From contig NZ_CP017770.1 in the NCBI RefSeq assembly GCF_001857945.1, forward strand, positions 1,860,001-1,924,000: 64,000 nucleotides of DNA, read 5' to 3'. The position numbers and the translations under genes were made by a program. The notes below the pieces were generated by a model, which worked only from the letters and a program-made list of their open reading frames with translations, was not told the DNA's origin and made no database searches. Below are positions 18,638-27,669 of this stretch, in pieces. Within the stretch, counting starts at the first letter, position 1, and every line of letters starts with the position of its first letter. The stretch comes from Paenibacillus crassostreae. GTDB taxonomy: Bacteria; Bacillota; Bacilli; Paenibacillales; Paenibacillaceae.

Positions 18638-19255
18638 TTAATCTTTGGCAAGATCCTTAATATCATTAACTAACATTTCTACGGTTACATCATCTGTATC
18701 ATTAGCGTTATAAAGATTGCGTACTTGATTATCACGATCCACGAGAGCAATTAGATTAGCATGAGAATAGTTGCCTTCTTTATCCCCAATAATCATAATT
18801 TTAAAGGATTTCTCAGCTAAATCCCAGATACTTTGCTTATCCCCGCGTAAGAAATACCATCCATCATAATCCACCTTGAATTTATCACCGAATTCCCTGA
18901 TCTTCTCAACACTATCAACTTCAGGATCAAATGAGATGGAGACAAACTCAACATCTTCCTTAAATATGCCTTCTTCCTGTAGCTTATCCTGCACTTGAGA
19001 TAACATAAATGTCGTCACAGGACATACATCTGGACAACTGGTGAAAAAGAAGTAGAATAATCGAACTTTCCCCTTCGTGTCATCCAGAGTGACCGTCGTT
19101 TTATCTACATTTTCCAATGAAAAATCCTGAACAGTACTAATGACCGGCCACTTTTCCTTACCTAGATCTAGTGATGATACCAATAAATAGCCTGCTAATA
19201 TGATAATGATCCCAATTAAAGCCCAAGTCCACTTATATCGTTTGAATGTTTGCAT
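18638..19255 (-). CDS. SCO1/SenC-family cytochrome oxidase copper chaperone
   Basis: 205 residues. N-terminal membrane anchor (residues 10-28), then a thioredoxin-like fold with the copper-binding CPDVC motif (Cys74, Cys78) and the conserved His165 in SHANLIALVD. SCO proteins deliver copper to the CuA site of cytochrome c oxidase, matching the adjacent heme O synthase gene 61 bp upstream. Oxidase structural genes are not in the window. Length and motif order are normal for B. subtilis YpmQ-type proteins. Confidence 0.9.
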   Translation of the reverse strand: MQTFKRYKWTWALIGIIIILAGYLLVSSLDLGKEKWPVISTVQDFSLENVDKTTVTLDDTKGKVRLFYFFFTSCPDVCPVTTFMLSQVQDKLQEEGIFKEDVEFVSISFDPEVDSVEKIREFGDKFKVDYDGWYFLRGDKQSIWDLAEKSFKIMIIGDKEGNYSHANLIALVDRDNQVRNLYNANDTDDVTVEMLVNDIKDLAKD

Positions 19256-19316
19256 CCGTAGCTCCTCTCCATCCTTGCAATTAGGTCATTGTGATGTTGA
19301 ACCTCTCACCCTATTC

Positions 19317-20252
19317 CTAGAATGTTGTATTAATAATCATTGCAATTAGACTTAATGTTAAATAATTGATTGAGAATAGGAATACTTTCTTAGCCCACAC
19401 TTCATCATCCTTCGCGCGAAACCCTTTTAGAGCGAGATATAACCACATCACGGATAAGGCCAATGAAATCACCATGTAATAAATACCCGCGTATCCATAT
19501 GTGTACATTAAGATAGGAACCATAATGAGCACAATAAGGTAAGGAATCATCTGGAATTTAGTTCGTCTGATTCCCTTGACTACAGGTAGTAATGGATAGC
19601 CTGCAGCACGATATTCTTCTACACGTCTTATACCCAATGCCCAGAAATGTGGAGGTTGCCATAAGAACAACATTGCAAATAATAACCAAGCAGCCATATC
19701 TACAGTTCCTGTGACCGCAACATAACCAATTACAGGAGGCATCGCACCCGATATTCCACCAACAGATGTACTCCAAGTTGAAGAACGTTTAAGCCATAAC
19801 GTATAGATCACTACATAAACAAAGGCACCCAAGACCCCAAAGATACCTGCAAGAACGCCCGAAAATATAAACAATATACCTATTCCCAACACGCCTAGGG
19901 TAATCGCATACCATAATACTACACGTGGCTTCAATCGACCTGTAGGTAGCGAGCGTTCACGCGTCCGTTCCATCTTCAAGTCTAGTTCCCTGTCAAAGTA
20001 GTTATTAAACACACATGAGGATGCCATCACAAGGGCAGTACCCAGTAACGTCATAATCATCTTGCCATATTGAAAATCCCAGTGAGAGGCTAACCAGAAT
20101 CCTGCAAACGCAGCTATTAAATTTGAACGAATAATCCCCGGTTTGGTTATATTAATAAAGTCTCTCCATGTTCCTGATTCACTTGGTGGCGTCTGACTAA
20201 CAGAAATCGCTGCTGAATCAGAAGGAGCTTGGTAACTCATGTGACTATCCAC
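19317..20252 (-). CDS. ctaB: Heme O synthase (protoheme IX farnesyltransferase)
   Basis: About 311 residues of UbiA-family polyprenyltransferase that farnesylates heme B to heme O for heme-copper oxidases. The start is GTG at 20252, with AGGAGG 10 bp upstream; the frame is open further but has no RBS. Asp-rich motif NNYFDRELDLKMERTRERSL and nine hydrophobic helices fit the family. Next to an SCO gene. The N-terminal 30 residues are a polar extension of low complexity. Confidence 0.92.
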   Translation of the reverse strand: MDSHMSYQAPSDSAAISVSQTPPSESGTWRDFINITKPGIIRSNLIAAFAGFWLASHWDFQYGKMIMTLLGTALVMASSCVFNNYFDRELDLKMERTRERSLPTGRLKPRVVLWYAITLGVLGIGILFIFSGVLAGIFGVLGAFVYVVIYTLWLKRSSTWSTSVGGISGAMPPVIGYVAVTGTVDMAAWLLFAMLFLWQPPHFWALGIRRVEEYRAAGYPLLPVVKGIRRTKFQMIPYLIVLIMVPILMYTYGYAGIYYMVISLALSVMWLYLALKGFRAKDDEVWAKKVFLFSINYLTLSLIAMIINTTF

Positions 20253-20465
20253 GTGATAAGTTCCTCCTCTGTTCCGTCTATTACTTGAATTAAATATCAT
20301 TCGCTATAAAGTTTATCATATTAAAAGTAAAAAGTATCACATTATACACCTGGTTTGAATTGATCATTTTGACGATTTGATGAATCTTTTTTTACAAGTA
20401 GCCAAGCAATTGGATTATACTGGTACATTTGCGATATAGTAAAGATGATAAAGGAGAGGTTATTG

Positions 20466-21458
20466 ATGGATACTGGAACACATATTGTCATGGGACTTTC
20501 ATTAGCAGGTTTAGCACATATTGATCCATTAGTGGCGACAACTCCTTCACTAGCGATAGCAGTAACCATAGGAACTGTCCTTGCATCACAAGCACCTGAT
20601 CTTGATAGCGTTCTTCGGTTGAAGAATAATGCTGTATATATCCGTAATCACAGAGGTATTTCCCATTCTATCCCTTTCTTATTAATATGGACTGTACTCA
20701 TCACGGCTGTTATTGCACTCCTCTTTCGTGGTGACGTCAACATCCCTCACTTAGCTTTGTGGACAGGGATTGCCGTATGTGTTCATGTATTTAGTGATTT
20801 ATTTAATACTTACGGTACTCAAGCTTTTCGACCATTTACTGAACGGTGGGTTTCTTGGAATATCATTCACATTTTTGATCCATTTATATTCGGAACTCAT
20901 ATAGCGGCTCTTCTGCTTTGGGTTCTTGGAATGTTAGATCCTGCTCCACTATTTATTACTCTCTATTGTTTAACGATTGTTTATTATATATGGAGAACAC
21001 TTGTCCATTTATTCAAAACAGCCGAAGTCGCTCAATTAGACCCACTACACAAAGAAGATGATATCTATTATCTCATCCCTACCGTTTTGTTATATCAATG
21101 GAACGTTGTTAAATTGCAAGCCGATGGAAGCTATACTATTGGGGTAATGAATCGACATCATCTCCAATGGAAACATCAATCCGTAACTTCTTCACAGCAT
21201 GAAGCCGTTGAACACTCTAAGAACCATCCTAACGTACAAGCTCTACTGTATTTCACATCTTTCGCTGTTGCTGATGTGGAAGAAATAGACAAGGGTTATA
21301 TCGTACGTTGGATTGATGTTCGCTACCTTCATCGAACACAGTATCCCTTCGTTGCCGTTGTCGTAATGGACAAGCATTTCACATTAATCAGCTCATATAT
21401 CGGATGGTTGAGTGAAGACAAAATGAATGATCGCTTATCCATTGATTATTCTTCTTGA
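20466..21458 (+). CDS. YdjM/LexA-binding-type membrane metal-dependent hydrolase-like protein
   Basis: 330 residues. The first 165 have the YdjM (PF04307) pattern: DTGTHIVMG, DLDSVLRLKNN, RNHRGISHS and HVFSDLFNTYGTQAF with several His/Asp, and 4-5 membrane helices. The C-terminal half is cytoplasmic and unassigned. The ATG at 20466 has AGGAGAGG 6 bp upstream, preferred to an ATG seven codons upstream. Family is called putative membrane hydrolase; activity is not established. Confidence 0.78.
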   Translation: MDTGTHIVMGLSLAGLAHIDPLVATTPSLAIAVTIGTVLASQAPDLDSVLRLKNNAVYIRNHRGISHSIPFLLIWTVLITAVIALLFRGDVNIPHLALWTGIAVCVHVFSDLFNTYGTQAFRPFTERWVSWNIIHIFDPFIFGTHIAALLLWVLGMLDPAPLFITLYCLTIVYYIWRTLVHLFKTAEVAQLDPLHKEDDIYYLIPTVLLYQWNVVKLQADGSYTIGVMNRHHLQWKHQSVTSSQHEAVEHSKNHPNVQALLYFTSFAVADVEEIDKGYIVRWIDVRYLHRTQYPFVAVVVMDKHFTLISSYIGWLSEDKMNDRLSIDYSS

Positions 21459-21484
21459 CAAGAGTGGACCCGTCAAGCTTAATA

Positions 21485-21520
21485 TACATGTAGACTGTTA
21501 TGTAACTTATTCTACATGTA
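21485..21520. repeat. Perfect 10-bp inverted repeat
   Basis: TACATGTAGA and TCTACATGTA are exact inverted copies 16 bp apart, 26 bp past the stop of the YdjM-like gene and abutting repeat copy B. There is no T-run, so this is not an obvious terminator. Confidence 0.6.
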
Positions 21521-21521
21521 T

Positions 21522-21573
21522 GAATCAATTTCATAATCGCCTATGCAGGTTCGCGTAATTATGAGATTGATTC
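21522..21573. repeat. Dispersed palindromic repeat, copy B
   Basis: 52 bp: GAATCAATTTCATAAT, core CGCCTATGCAGGTTCGCGTA, ATTATGAGATTGATTC. Arms are complementary except one position. Same orientation of the core as copy A, opposite to copy C. Confidence 0.85.
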
Positions 21574-21593
21574 GTGTTAAGCTAATTTTATAA

Positions 21594-21615
21594 ACAAGCA
21601 GAAACGGCTATGCCG
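21594..21615 (+). repeat. Short repeat containing CGGCTATGCCG hairpin
   Basis: AAACAAGCAGAAACGG followed by CTATGCCG contains an 11-nt palindrome CGGCTATGCCG (21605-21615). The same GAAACGGCTATGCCG occurs at 45170 and the AAACAAGCAGAAA prefix near 32914, so it belongs to a dispersed element. Confidence 0.55.
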
Positions 21616-21645
21616 AAATAAAAAACCTAGAGCAAATGCTCTAGG
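21615..21645 (-). terminator. Intrinsic terminator after the first SASP gene
   Basis: Minus strand CCTAGAGC-ATTT-GCTCTAGG followed by TTTTTTATTT, 32 bp past the SASP stop. Confidence 0.85.
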
Positions 21646-21676
21646 CTTCATGATGCATCCATATATCAAGTATCAA

Positions 21677-21904
21677 TTACAAGTTGCGATTTGTTCCTGA
21701 AAGCGATTGCTCAGCTAATTGAACCAATCGTTTGGTAATGTATCCTCCCAAAGATCCAGTCTCACGGGAAGTGTAATTGCCATAATACCCATCTTGAGGA
21801 ATGGTAACACCAAGTTCTTGCGCTGCTTCCATCTTAAGTTGTTGTAATGCTGCTCTTGCCTGTGGAACCACGAGATTGTTGGAACCAGATTGTCCTCGAG
21901 CCAT
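21677..21904 (-). CDS. Alpha/beta-type small acid-soluble spore protein
   Basis: 75 residues from the ATG at 21904 (AGGAGA upstream). Alpha/beta SASP: SNNLVVPQARAALQQLKMEA, then AQELGV, the germination-protease cleavage region, then YGNYTSRETGSLGGYITKRLVQLAEQ. These proteins coat spore DNA in the A-like form and protect it from UV. Nearly identical to the protein at 23678; trpS lies between. Confidence 0.95.
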   Translation of the reverse strand: MARGQSGSNNLVVPQARAALQQLKMEAAQELGVTIPQDGYYGNYTSRETGSLGGYITKRLVQLAEQSLSGTNRNL

Positions 21905-22021
21905 AGTATAATCTCCTTTCACTTCTGTTTCTGTAATGAAGTGCAAGCTTGCAAGCTTAGTATGGCTTCATGGAAGAACATTATACTTTATTCATCTAAT
22001 AAAATACTGGAGGTTTTTAAC

Positions 22022-22207
22022 ATGAGCAAAGGTCTTTCATTATGGTTCGCAGCTTCATCCATTATCCTGTTGGCAATAGCAGCTATCGCTATTAGTCATT
22101 CAGGCTGGCTTGCATTTCTATTAACTGCATTAGCTGTCTGTAACATTGGTTGGGGCTTCGTCATCAAAGCTAAACGTAGAAAGTCATCTATAGAAGATGT
22201 TAATTAG
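22022..22207 (+). CDS. Small two-helix membrane protein, unknown
   Basis: 61 residues. ATG at 22022 with GGAGG 8 bp upstream. Two hydrophobic helices (residues 5-24 and 28-47) and a charged tail KRRKSSIEDVN. Its 3' end overlaps the convergent trpS by 4 bp. No family recognised. Confidence 0.6.
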   Translation: MSKGLSLWFAASSIILLAIAAIAISHSGWLAFLLTALAVCNIGWGFVIKAKRRKSSIEDVN

Positions 22208-23193
22208 TGCTTCGAAGGTAGAAATCCCATGCGTTGTTTCACATCATCTAGTACGCTACTGGCAATTTCACTGGCATTGTTAGCTCCTTGAGCTAAGATG
22301 TCATGGATTTCGCCAGACTCACGGATTTCATAATAACGTTTCTGCAGAGGTTCAAGTGTATTCACGATAACCTCTGCAAGCTCTTTCTTGAAGCCACCAT
22401 ACATCTTCCCTTCATACTTCAAACGAATATCTTCAAGAGATAATCCTGAACATTCCGCATAAATACTCATCAGATTACTGATCTCCGGCTTAGTCTCTAC
22501 ATCATATCTAACCTCTGCACCTGAATCTGTTGTTGCTCTACTGATCTTTTTACGAATCACATCTGGTTCATCTAATAAAGCAATATAGCTTGCAGGGACA
22601 GTGCTACTTTTACTCATTTTTTTGCTAGCATCATCAAGACACATCACGCGAGCTCCAACTTTGGGAATATAGGGTTCTGGCATGGTAAAGCATTCCCCAT
22701 AACGGTGATTGAAGCGTCCTGCTAGATCCCGCGTTAACTCCAAATGCTGTTTCTGATCTTCGCCCACTGGAACTAAATCTGCGTTATATAGCAATATATC
22801 TGCAGCCATGAGCGATGGATACACAAATAGACCTGCACCAACAGATTCCTTACCATTTGATTTATCCTTATACTGAGTCATACGCTCTAACTCACCCATG
22901 GATGTTAACGTCGTCAATAACCAACCGAGCTCCGCATGCTGATGTACCGCAGATTGCAAGAATACATTTGATTTGGAAGCATCAATTCCTGCTGCAATAT
23001 ATAACGCTGCGTTCGCTTCTGATCTTTCCCGAAGATCTTCTGGTTCCTGTGGTACCGTAATTGCATGTAGATCAGCGACCATGAAATAACATTGATATTC
23101 ATCCTGCAATTTCACGAAATTCTTCATAGCTCCAATATAATTTCCCAACGTTAATCTTCCACTAGGTGTTATGCCTGAAAGTACTTTTTTCAA
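22204..23193 (-). CDS. trpS: Tryptophanyl-tRNA synthetase
   Basis: 329 residues, class I synthetase joining tryptophan to tRNA-Trp. GNYIG (HIGH-like) near the start and KMSKSS about residues 190-195 are the ATP-binding motifs. TTG at 23193 is the start: GGGAGG sits 7 bp upstream and the upstream ATG overlaps this site. A tryptophan T-box leader precedes the gene. Confidence 0.95.
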   Translation of the reverse strand: MKKVLSGITPSGRLTLGNYIGAMKNFVKLQDEYQCYFMVADLHAITVPQEPEDLRERSEANAALYIAAGIDASKSNVFLQSAVHQHAELGWLLTTLTSMGELERMTQYKDKSNGKESVGAGLFVYPSLMAADILLYNADLVPVGEDQKQHLELTRDLAGRFNHRYGECFTMPEPYIPKVGARVMCLDDASKKMSKSSTVPASYIALLDEPDVIRKKISRATTDSGAEVRYDVETKPEISNLMSIYAECSGLSLEDIRLKYEGKMYGGFKKELAEVIVNTLEPLQKRYYEIRESGEIHDILAQGANNASEIASSVLDDVKQRMGFLPSKH

Positions 23194-23221
23194 TGTAATC
23201 CCTCCCATATTTTGTATATAA

Positions 23222-23478
23222 AATAAACAACAGAAAAAGGCCCATCATCCGCAAGGGACGTGAGACCGTGGTGCCACCCTTATTTATCGCAAATAGCAAA
23301 GCACAACATTTGCGACCTTCAACTTCCGTAACGTGGAAAACACGGCCAGTCTATTAAGGAAATTAAATCTTCCCGTTCAACTTGGCACTCAAGGGCCCAT
23401 TCAGTACATCGACACCACCGGTTTGCATCAACCACCGGCTTTCTGAAGGTCATCTAATGATACTTACTTGTCCCTGTC
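23222..23478 (-). promoter_or_regulatory. T-box riboswitch leader, tryptophan-specific
   Basis: On the minus strand the 5' part has the Stem I features (GGGACAAGTA, AGCCGGTGGTTGATGC); the specifier region reads GAATGGGCCC so the codon is TGG (Trp). The antiterminator bulge AGGGTGGCACCACGG is the canonical T-box motif, followed by a C-rich/G-rich terminator arm and a TTTTT run. Uncharged tRNA-Trp would promote read-through. Confidence 0.93.
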
Positions 23479-23483
23479 ATCGC

Positions 23484-23513
23484 ATTATATCTTTTCATGT
23501 TATATACCTGCAA
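23484..23513 (-). promoter_or_regulatory. Candidate promoter of the trpS leader
   Basis: Minus strand TTGCAG (23513-23508), 18-bp spacer, TATAAT (23489-23484), placing the start of transcription just before Stem I of the T-box. A second pair TTGACA / TATGAT lies about 30 bp upstream. Confidence 0.5.
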
Positions 23514-23677
23514 TCATAAGACTCAGCAGCCCTTATTGTCAAATATGAATCAAGTCACCAAAGGAAAATGAAGTGGTTTGAACTAATAATTACCACTTCT
23601 AAACCGACCATCTTGTTGTATGTTTTCATATGTTTAAATCCATAATAACCTCATTACTTACTAAGGAGGTGACAAAC

Positions 23678-23923
23678 ATGGGTCAAGCAGGTCAACAAAA
23701 TCAAGGTCGGAGCGGTCGTTCCAATAACTTGGTAGTCCCTCAAGCTACTGCAGCTTTGCAACAATTAAAAATGGAAGCTGCCCAAGAATTAGGTGTTCAA
23801 ATTCCTCAAGATGGTTACTATGGCAATTACACTTCCCGTGAAACTGGTTCTTTGGGAGGATATATTACCAAACGACTTGTTCAGTTAGCAGAACAACAAC
23901 TATCAGGTCGTAATAACGGGTAG
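23678..23923 (+). CDS. Alpha/beta-type small acid-soluble spore protein
   Basis: 81 residues from the ATG at 23678 with AGGAGGTG upstream. It has a Gln/Gly-rich N-terminus; the rest repeats the first SASP almost exactly (NNLVVPQ, QLKMEAAQELGV, YGNYTSRETGSLGGYITKRL). Spore-DNA-binding role as in the family. Confidence 0.95.
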   Translation: MGQAGQQNQGRSGRSNNLVVPQATAALQQLKMEAAQELGVQIPQDGYYGNYTSRETGSLGGYITKRLVQLAEQQLSGRNNG

Positions 23924-23967
23924 TTTGCTTTATTCTAATGGTATTCAATGTTGATTTAATAGAAATA

Positions 23968-24016
23968 GGGCTATCCCAAACGGTCAAAGTTGACCCGAGG
24001 GATTAGTCCTTTTTTT
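23968..24016 (+). terminator. Intrinsic terminator after the second SASP gene
   Basis: GGGCTATCCC and GGGATTAGTCC form the outer stem, GGTCA-AAGT-TGACC an inner hairpin, followed by TTTTTTT. Strong and well placed for the SASP gene. Confidence 0.9.
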
Positions 24017-24077
24017 GCTTTATCCACGATACATTGCATTTACATGACAGTAATAGCTCTTTACTAAAGTTGATCGC

Positions 24078-24102
24078 ACTGTTATAGTTGTAATATAACA
24101 GT
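24078..24102. promoter_or_regulatory. Inverted-repeat operator upstream of the GntR gene
   Basis: ACTGTTAT (24078-24085) and ATAACAGT (24095-24102) are exact inverted arms 9 bp apart, 17 bp before the GntR start. A promoter TTTACT (17 bp) TATAGT is overlapped by it, so a bound repressor would occlude RNA polymerase. Confidence 0.6.
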
Positions 24103-24119
24103 TGATTAGGAGGTGCTTT

Positions 24120-24521
24120 ATGATTATCAATTTAGATATGCAATCCGATATTCCAATCTACACGCAACTAATGAATCAGATAATCGAGGGTATAGCCCAT
24201 GGTGATCTACAACCTGGAGAAGCTTTACCCTCCGTTCGTGGATTAGCATCTGATATTGGCGTCAATCTACACACCGTCAATAAGGCTTATACTATGCTCA
24301 AACAGGAAGGTTTCATTCAAATACATCGGCAAAAAGGAGTCGTTATTCAACCTGATGGCATGCCCGAAATCACGCCAGAGTATGAATTGAAACAGTATAA
24401 CCAGTTAAAGCCGATCATTGCAGAAGCTATTTGTCGTGGTATGTCTGAAGAACAAATGTTAGATATTACAGAACAAATTTATCGTGAAATTTCGACCCCT
24501 AGAAAGGAGAATGACCAATGA
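24120..24521 (+). CDS. GntR-family regulator, YtrA subfamily
   Basis: 133 residues. Short GntR protein: the winged-helix domain (residues 4-72; PIYTQLMNQIIEGIAHGDLQ, LPSVRGLASDIGVN, YTMLKQEGFI) and a short helical tail typical of YtrA. ATG at 24120 with AGGAGGTG. The stop overlaps the start of the DUF1648 gene (ATGA), so the two are translationally coupled. Likely autoregulated through the inverted repeat at 24078. Confidence 0.88.
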   Translation: MIINLDMQSDIPIYTQLMNQIIEGIAHGDLQPGEALPSVRGLASDIGVNLHTVNKAYTMLKQEGFIQIHRQKGVVIQPDGMPEITPEYELKQYNQLKPIIAEAICRGMSEEQMLDITEQIYREISTPRKENDQ

Positions 24522-25618
24522 ATTGGCTATCAGTTCTGATTTTTATTCTTATGTTTCTTCCCATTGCTGCATCTCTTATCTTTATGCCTTACCTCACTCG
24601 GGATACAGTCAGCTTTGGAGTATCAATTAGTGAGGAAATGTACTACAGTGAACCCATAAGATCACTCCGTAAGAAATATGCTTGGATTAGTGCCATTATT
24701 TATATACTCATACTTCTCTTTTTTCTAATCTTTATACCCACAGAAAATTCTCTTAGGCAAGAGATCATGATCGGATTATCTGTCGGAATGTTTCTTGTAA
24801 GTTCTATGATACTTAATCTTACTTTCCACTTTACGATGAAGAAATACAAACTAGATCATCCTTCGCTTCCTGCATCTAGCAAGACTATGGTTTCTATTGA
24901 TACAGGATTTAGACAACATAAACTAATTTTCTCTAACAAATGGTTTATCCTTCATCTAGTTATTACGGTAGGTAGCGCACTATTGGCAGTGAAATATTAC
25001 AACCAATTCCCTGAAATAATACCTATGAAATTCGACCTTCAAGGTAATGTGATAAGAAGTGTAGATAAATCCTATGTTACAGTCCTCGGCCTCAACTTTA
25101 TGCAGTTAATGATGACAATTTTATTCATGATCATTAATTTGTCTATCCAGAAGAGTAAACAACAACTCAATTCAAGTAATCCAAAGAAATCATTGAAACA
25201 GAATATGTTATTTCGTCGTAGCTGGTCGCTCTATCTGATCTTTACAGGTCTACTATTGGTGATTCTCTTCGCCTTCATCCAATTGAATATGATATTTGAC
25301 CTCAATGTAGAAATTATCATGTTAGTCAGCATCCTATTTACAGCTATAATTATTATAGGGGCAGCAGTCTTGTCATTCATTACAGGTCAAAGTGGCAACC
25401 GAATTGGCAAATCTTCTAAACCTTCTAATTCACAGCCGGCAAATGATGATACCTACTGGAAGTTGGGGAGTTTTTACTACAATCCGCAAGACCCATCGAT
25501 TTGGATTGAAAAGCGAACTGGGATCGGTTGGACAATCAATTTCGCCAGACCGATGAGCTGGGTCTTTCTGATTGGGATACCCTTTGTATTCATCGTAGTT
25601 TCCTTGCTCATAAATTAA
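24518..25618 (+). CDS. DUF1648/DUF5808 membrane protein
   Basis: 366 residues. About eight hydrophobic helices; middle part YNQFPEIIPMKFDLQGNV is the DUF1648 hallmark (as in SdpI) and the C-terminus carries DDTYWKLGSFYYNPQDPSIW, a DUF5808 motif. Coupled to the YtrA-type regulator. Function unknown; SdpI-like proteins give immunity or sense envelope damage, which is only a possibility here. Confidence 0.75.
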   Translation: MNWLSVLIFILMFLPIAASLIFMPYLTRDTVSFGVSISEEMYYSEPIRSLRKKYAWISAIIYILILLFFLIFIPTENSLRQEIMIGLSVGMFLVSSMILNLTFHFTMKKYKLDHPSLPASSKTMVSIDTGFRQHKLIFSNKWFILHLVITVGSALLAVKYYNQFPEIIPMKFDLQGNVIRSVDKSYVTVLGLNFMQLMMTILFMIINLSIQKSKQQLNSSNPKKSLKQNMLFRRSWSLYLIFTGLLLVILFAFIQLNMIFDLNVEIIMLVSILFTAIIIIGAAVLSFITGQSGNRIGKSSKPSNSQPANDDTYWKLGSFYYNPQDPSIWIEKRTGIGWTINFARPMSWVFLIGIPFVFIVVSLLIN

Positions 25619-25642
25619 ATATATAAATTTAAATTAAGTATA

Positions 25643-26386
25643 TTATGAAATCATTAACCCCATATCATGCGCTGCTTCCTTTAGTAAAGGGGCATATTGA
25701 TCAAGTATTTCAATGGAAAGCCGGTTCACAGGACCTGATACGGAAAGTGCAGCTGTAATGATGCCATTTCGATTAAAAATCGGAACGGAGATCGCTGCTG
25801 CACCCGGCTCTCTTTCCTCAAAGCTAGTTGCGTATCCACATTCTATAATCTCTTGTAACTGTTTCATATAGTAATCACGATCTACAGCATCTGGCCACTC
25901 TGGATCGTTTAACAGTTCTACCTGTTCTTCAGGTGTTGCGAATGCGACAAGAACCTTACTAGAGGCACCTACATACAAGGGAAGTCTTGCACCAACCGGT
26001 GCCACACGTCGTACAGCTTGGGTGCTTTGCACCGCTTGTATACGAAGTCGTTCATTACCCTCACGTAAATAAAGACTAACTGTCTCTCCTAATCGATCTC
26101 TCAATTTCTTCATTGCTGGAAATAATATGGTAGCAGGATCATCACTTTGCGCTAAATGTGTAGATAACTCCCATACTTTTATACCTAGTCGATACTTTTC
26201 AGTCGATCTATCACGAGTAACAAATCCCTTTTCCTCAAGTGTTGAGAGCAGTCTATGAACCGTACTCTTATGAAGACCGATCTGCACGGCAATCTCTGTC
26301 AATCCAAGCTCATCATTTCTTGTGAAACACAACAATATATCAAGTGCCCGTTCTACTGACCGGACCGTCAATTTGCGTTCTTCCAT
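25643..26386 (-). CDS. IclR-family transcriptional regulator
   Basis: 247 residues. N-terminal winged helix (residues 5-65: SVERALDILLCFTRN, LGLHKSTVHRLLSTLEEKGF) and an IclR effector domain ending PVNRLSIEILDQYAPLLKEAA. Usually controls carbon-source genes. No adjacent target operon is obvious. Confidence 0.88.
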   Translation of the reverse strand: MEERKLTVRSVERALDILLCFTRNDELGLTEIAVQIGLHKSTVHRLLSTLEEKGFVTRDRSTEKYRLGIKVWELSTHLAQSDDPATILFPAMKKLRDRLGETVSLYLREGNERLRIQAVQSTQAVRRVAPVGARLPLYVGASSKVLVAFATPEEQVELLNDPEWPDAVDRDYYMKQLQEIIECGYATSFEEREPGAAAISVPIFNRNGIITAALSVSGPVNRLSIEILDQYAPLLKEAAHDMGLMIS

Positions 26387-26554
26387 AATGAATCGCCCCT
26401 TCTTATCGTTTCACCACGTGAAACATAGTTACATAATTATATAAAATAACGATTTCAAAGTCTACATATTACAATTGGCTTACAATTGTCCTAGTTCCAT
26501 TGACTTTAATCCCCCCTAGGCATAACATAAATATTACAATAAGGGGGCCACAAT

Positions 26555-27565
26555 ATGAATATAGTATCTGAGACTACTGGCCTAGGCTCTCAACCAATCC
26601 ACAACCTACCGGAGGCAATCTCGCCACCATTCATTCGCGTTAAGCACATTATAGTAGCACTAATATTATCGGCTATCTTTTTCTTAGTTTTTTGTTTCAT
26701 CGCCTTACATGGTTATATTGCTTGGGTCTTATCTAATCCAACGGTTGCTCCGTTATACTCTAATCCTTTAGACGCCAAATCTATGAATTATGAGAATGTT
26801 ACTTTTCCCGCCCTCGATGGAAGCCGCATGATGCATGGGTGGTATATACCTGCTGAAGGCTCCACTAGAACAATAGTATTCAGCCATGGCTATGGTGCAA
26901 ATCGTGAAGAGTCTTGGGTTCCTATGTATGATCTTGCACATTACGCACATAAACTCAATTATAATATCGTTATGTTCGACTACGGATTTGCCGCTCAATA
27001 TAATAAAGATGTGGCTACCGGAGGCAAGATTGAAACTCAACAACTACTTGGGGCTATCAAGCTTGCTAAAGAGCGCCAAGCAGAACAAATTATCGTTTGG
27101 GGTTTTTCTATGGGAGCTGGAACTGCACTTCAAGCAGGTCTTCAAACCAATGATGTTGATGCTATGATTCTTGATAGCGCATTCCTCTTGGAGCCGGACA
27201 CACTGTATCATAATATTAAGAACCAGATTGATTTACCGCGACACCCCTCTTTAGAAATATTACAGATATTGTTCCCTGTGCTGAATGGAACTAGTATCAA
27301 TCAAATTCCATACCAACAAGTGAAGAATAAAGATTATCCATTTCCCGTTTTCTTCATGCACGGAACAGAGGATGCGAAAGCCCCTTATGGGATCGCTGAG
27401 TCATTAGCTTCCAATCAGACTAATCCATTATCAGATGTGTGGATTGTTGAAGACAGTCATCATGAACTCATCTTTCGAGAACATTCTCGTGAATACTTAC
27501 ATCGGGTTTCTTCTTTCCTTAGTCAGGTGAATATGTCCTTGAATAAGAATATTCTAGAACAATAA
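26555..27565 (+). CDS. Alpha/beta hydrolase with N-terminal membrane anchor
   Basis: 336 residues. One membrane helix (about 32-56), then an alpha/beta-hydrolase fold: oxyanion region SHGYGANREE, nucleophile Ser in GFSMGAG (about 189), Asp in HGTEDAKAP, and His in SHHELIF. Similar to membrane-anchored YqkD/BAAT-type hydrolases. Substrate unknown. Confidence 0.8.
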   Translation: MNIVSETTGLGSQPIHNLPEAISPPFIRVKHIIVALILSAIFFLVFCFIALHGYIAWVLSNPTVAPLYSNPLDAKSMNYENVTFPALDGSRMMHGWYIPAEGSTRTIVFSHGYGANREESWVPMYDLAHYAHKLNYNIVMFDYGFAAQYNKDVATGGKIETQQLLGAIKLAKERQAEQIIVWGFSMGAGTALQAGLQTNDVDAMILDSAFLLEPDTLYHNIKNQIDLPRHPSLEILQILFPVLNGTSINQIPYQQVKNKDYPFPVFFMHGTEDAKAPYGIAESLASNQTNPLSDVWIVEDSHHELIFREHSREYLHRVSSFLSQVNMSLNKNILEQ

Positions 27566-27602
27566 CTTTAGGAAGCAAAGTACAAAATCCCAATTAGCGG
27601 TA

Positions 27603-27633
27603 AAGAGGCACTGTCTTAGCGACAGTGCCTCTT
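27603..27633. terminator. Convergent bidirectional terminator
   Basis: AAGAGGCACTGTC and GACAGTGCCTCTT form a perfect 13-bp stem with loop TTAGC between the convergent hydrolase and folE genes. Confidence 0.85.
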
Positions 27634-27669
27634 ATTCTTGAGAATACTTCAACATTCGGTATGATTCTA

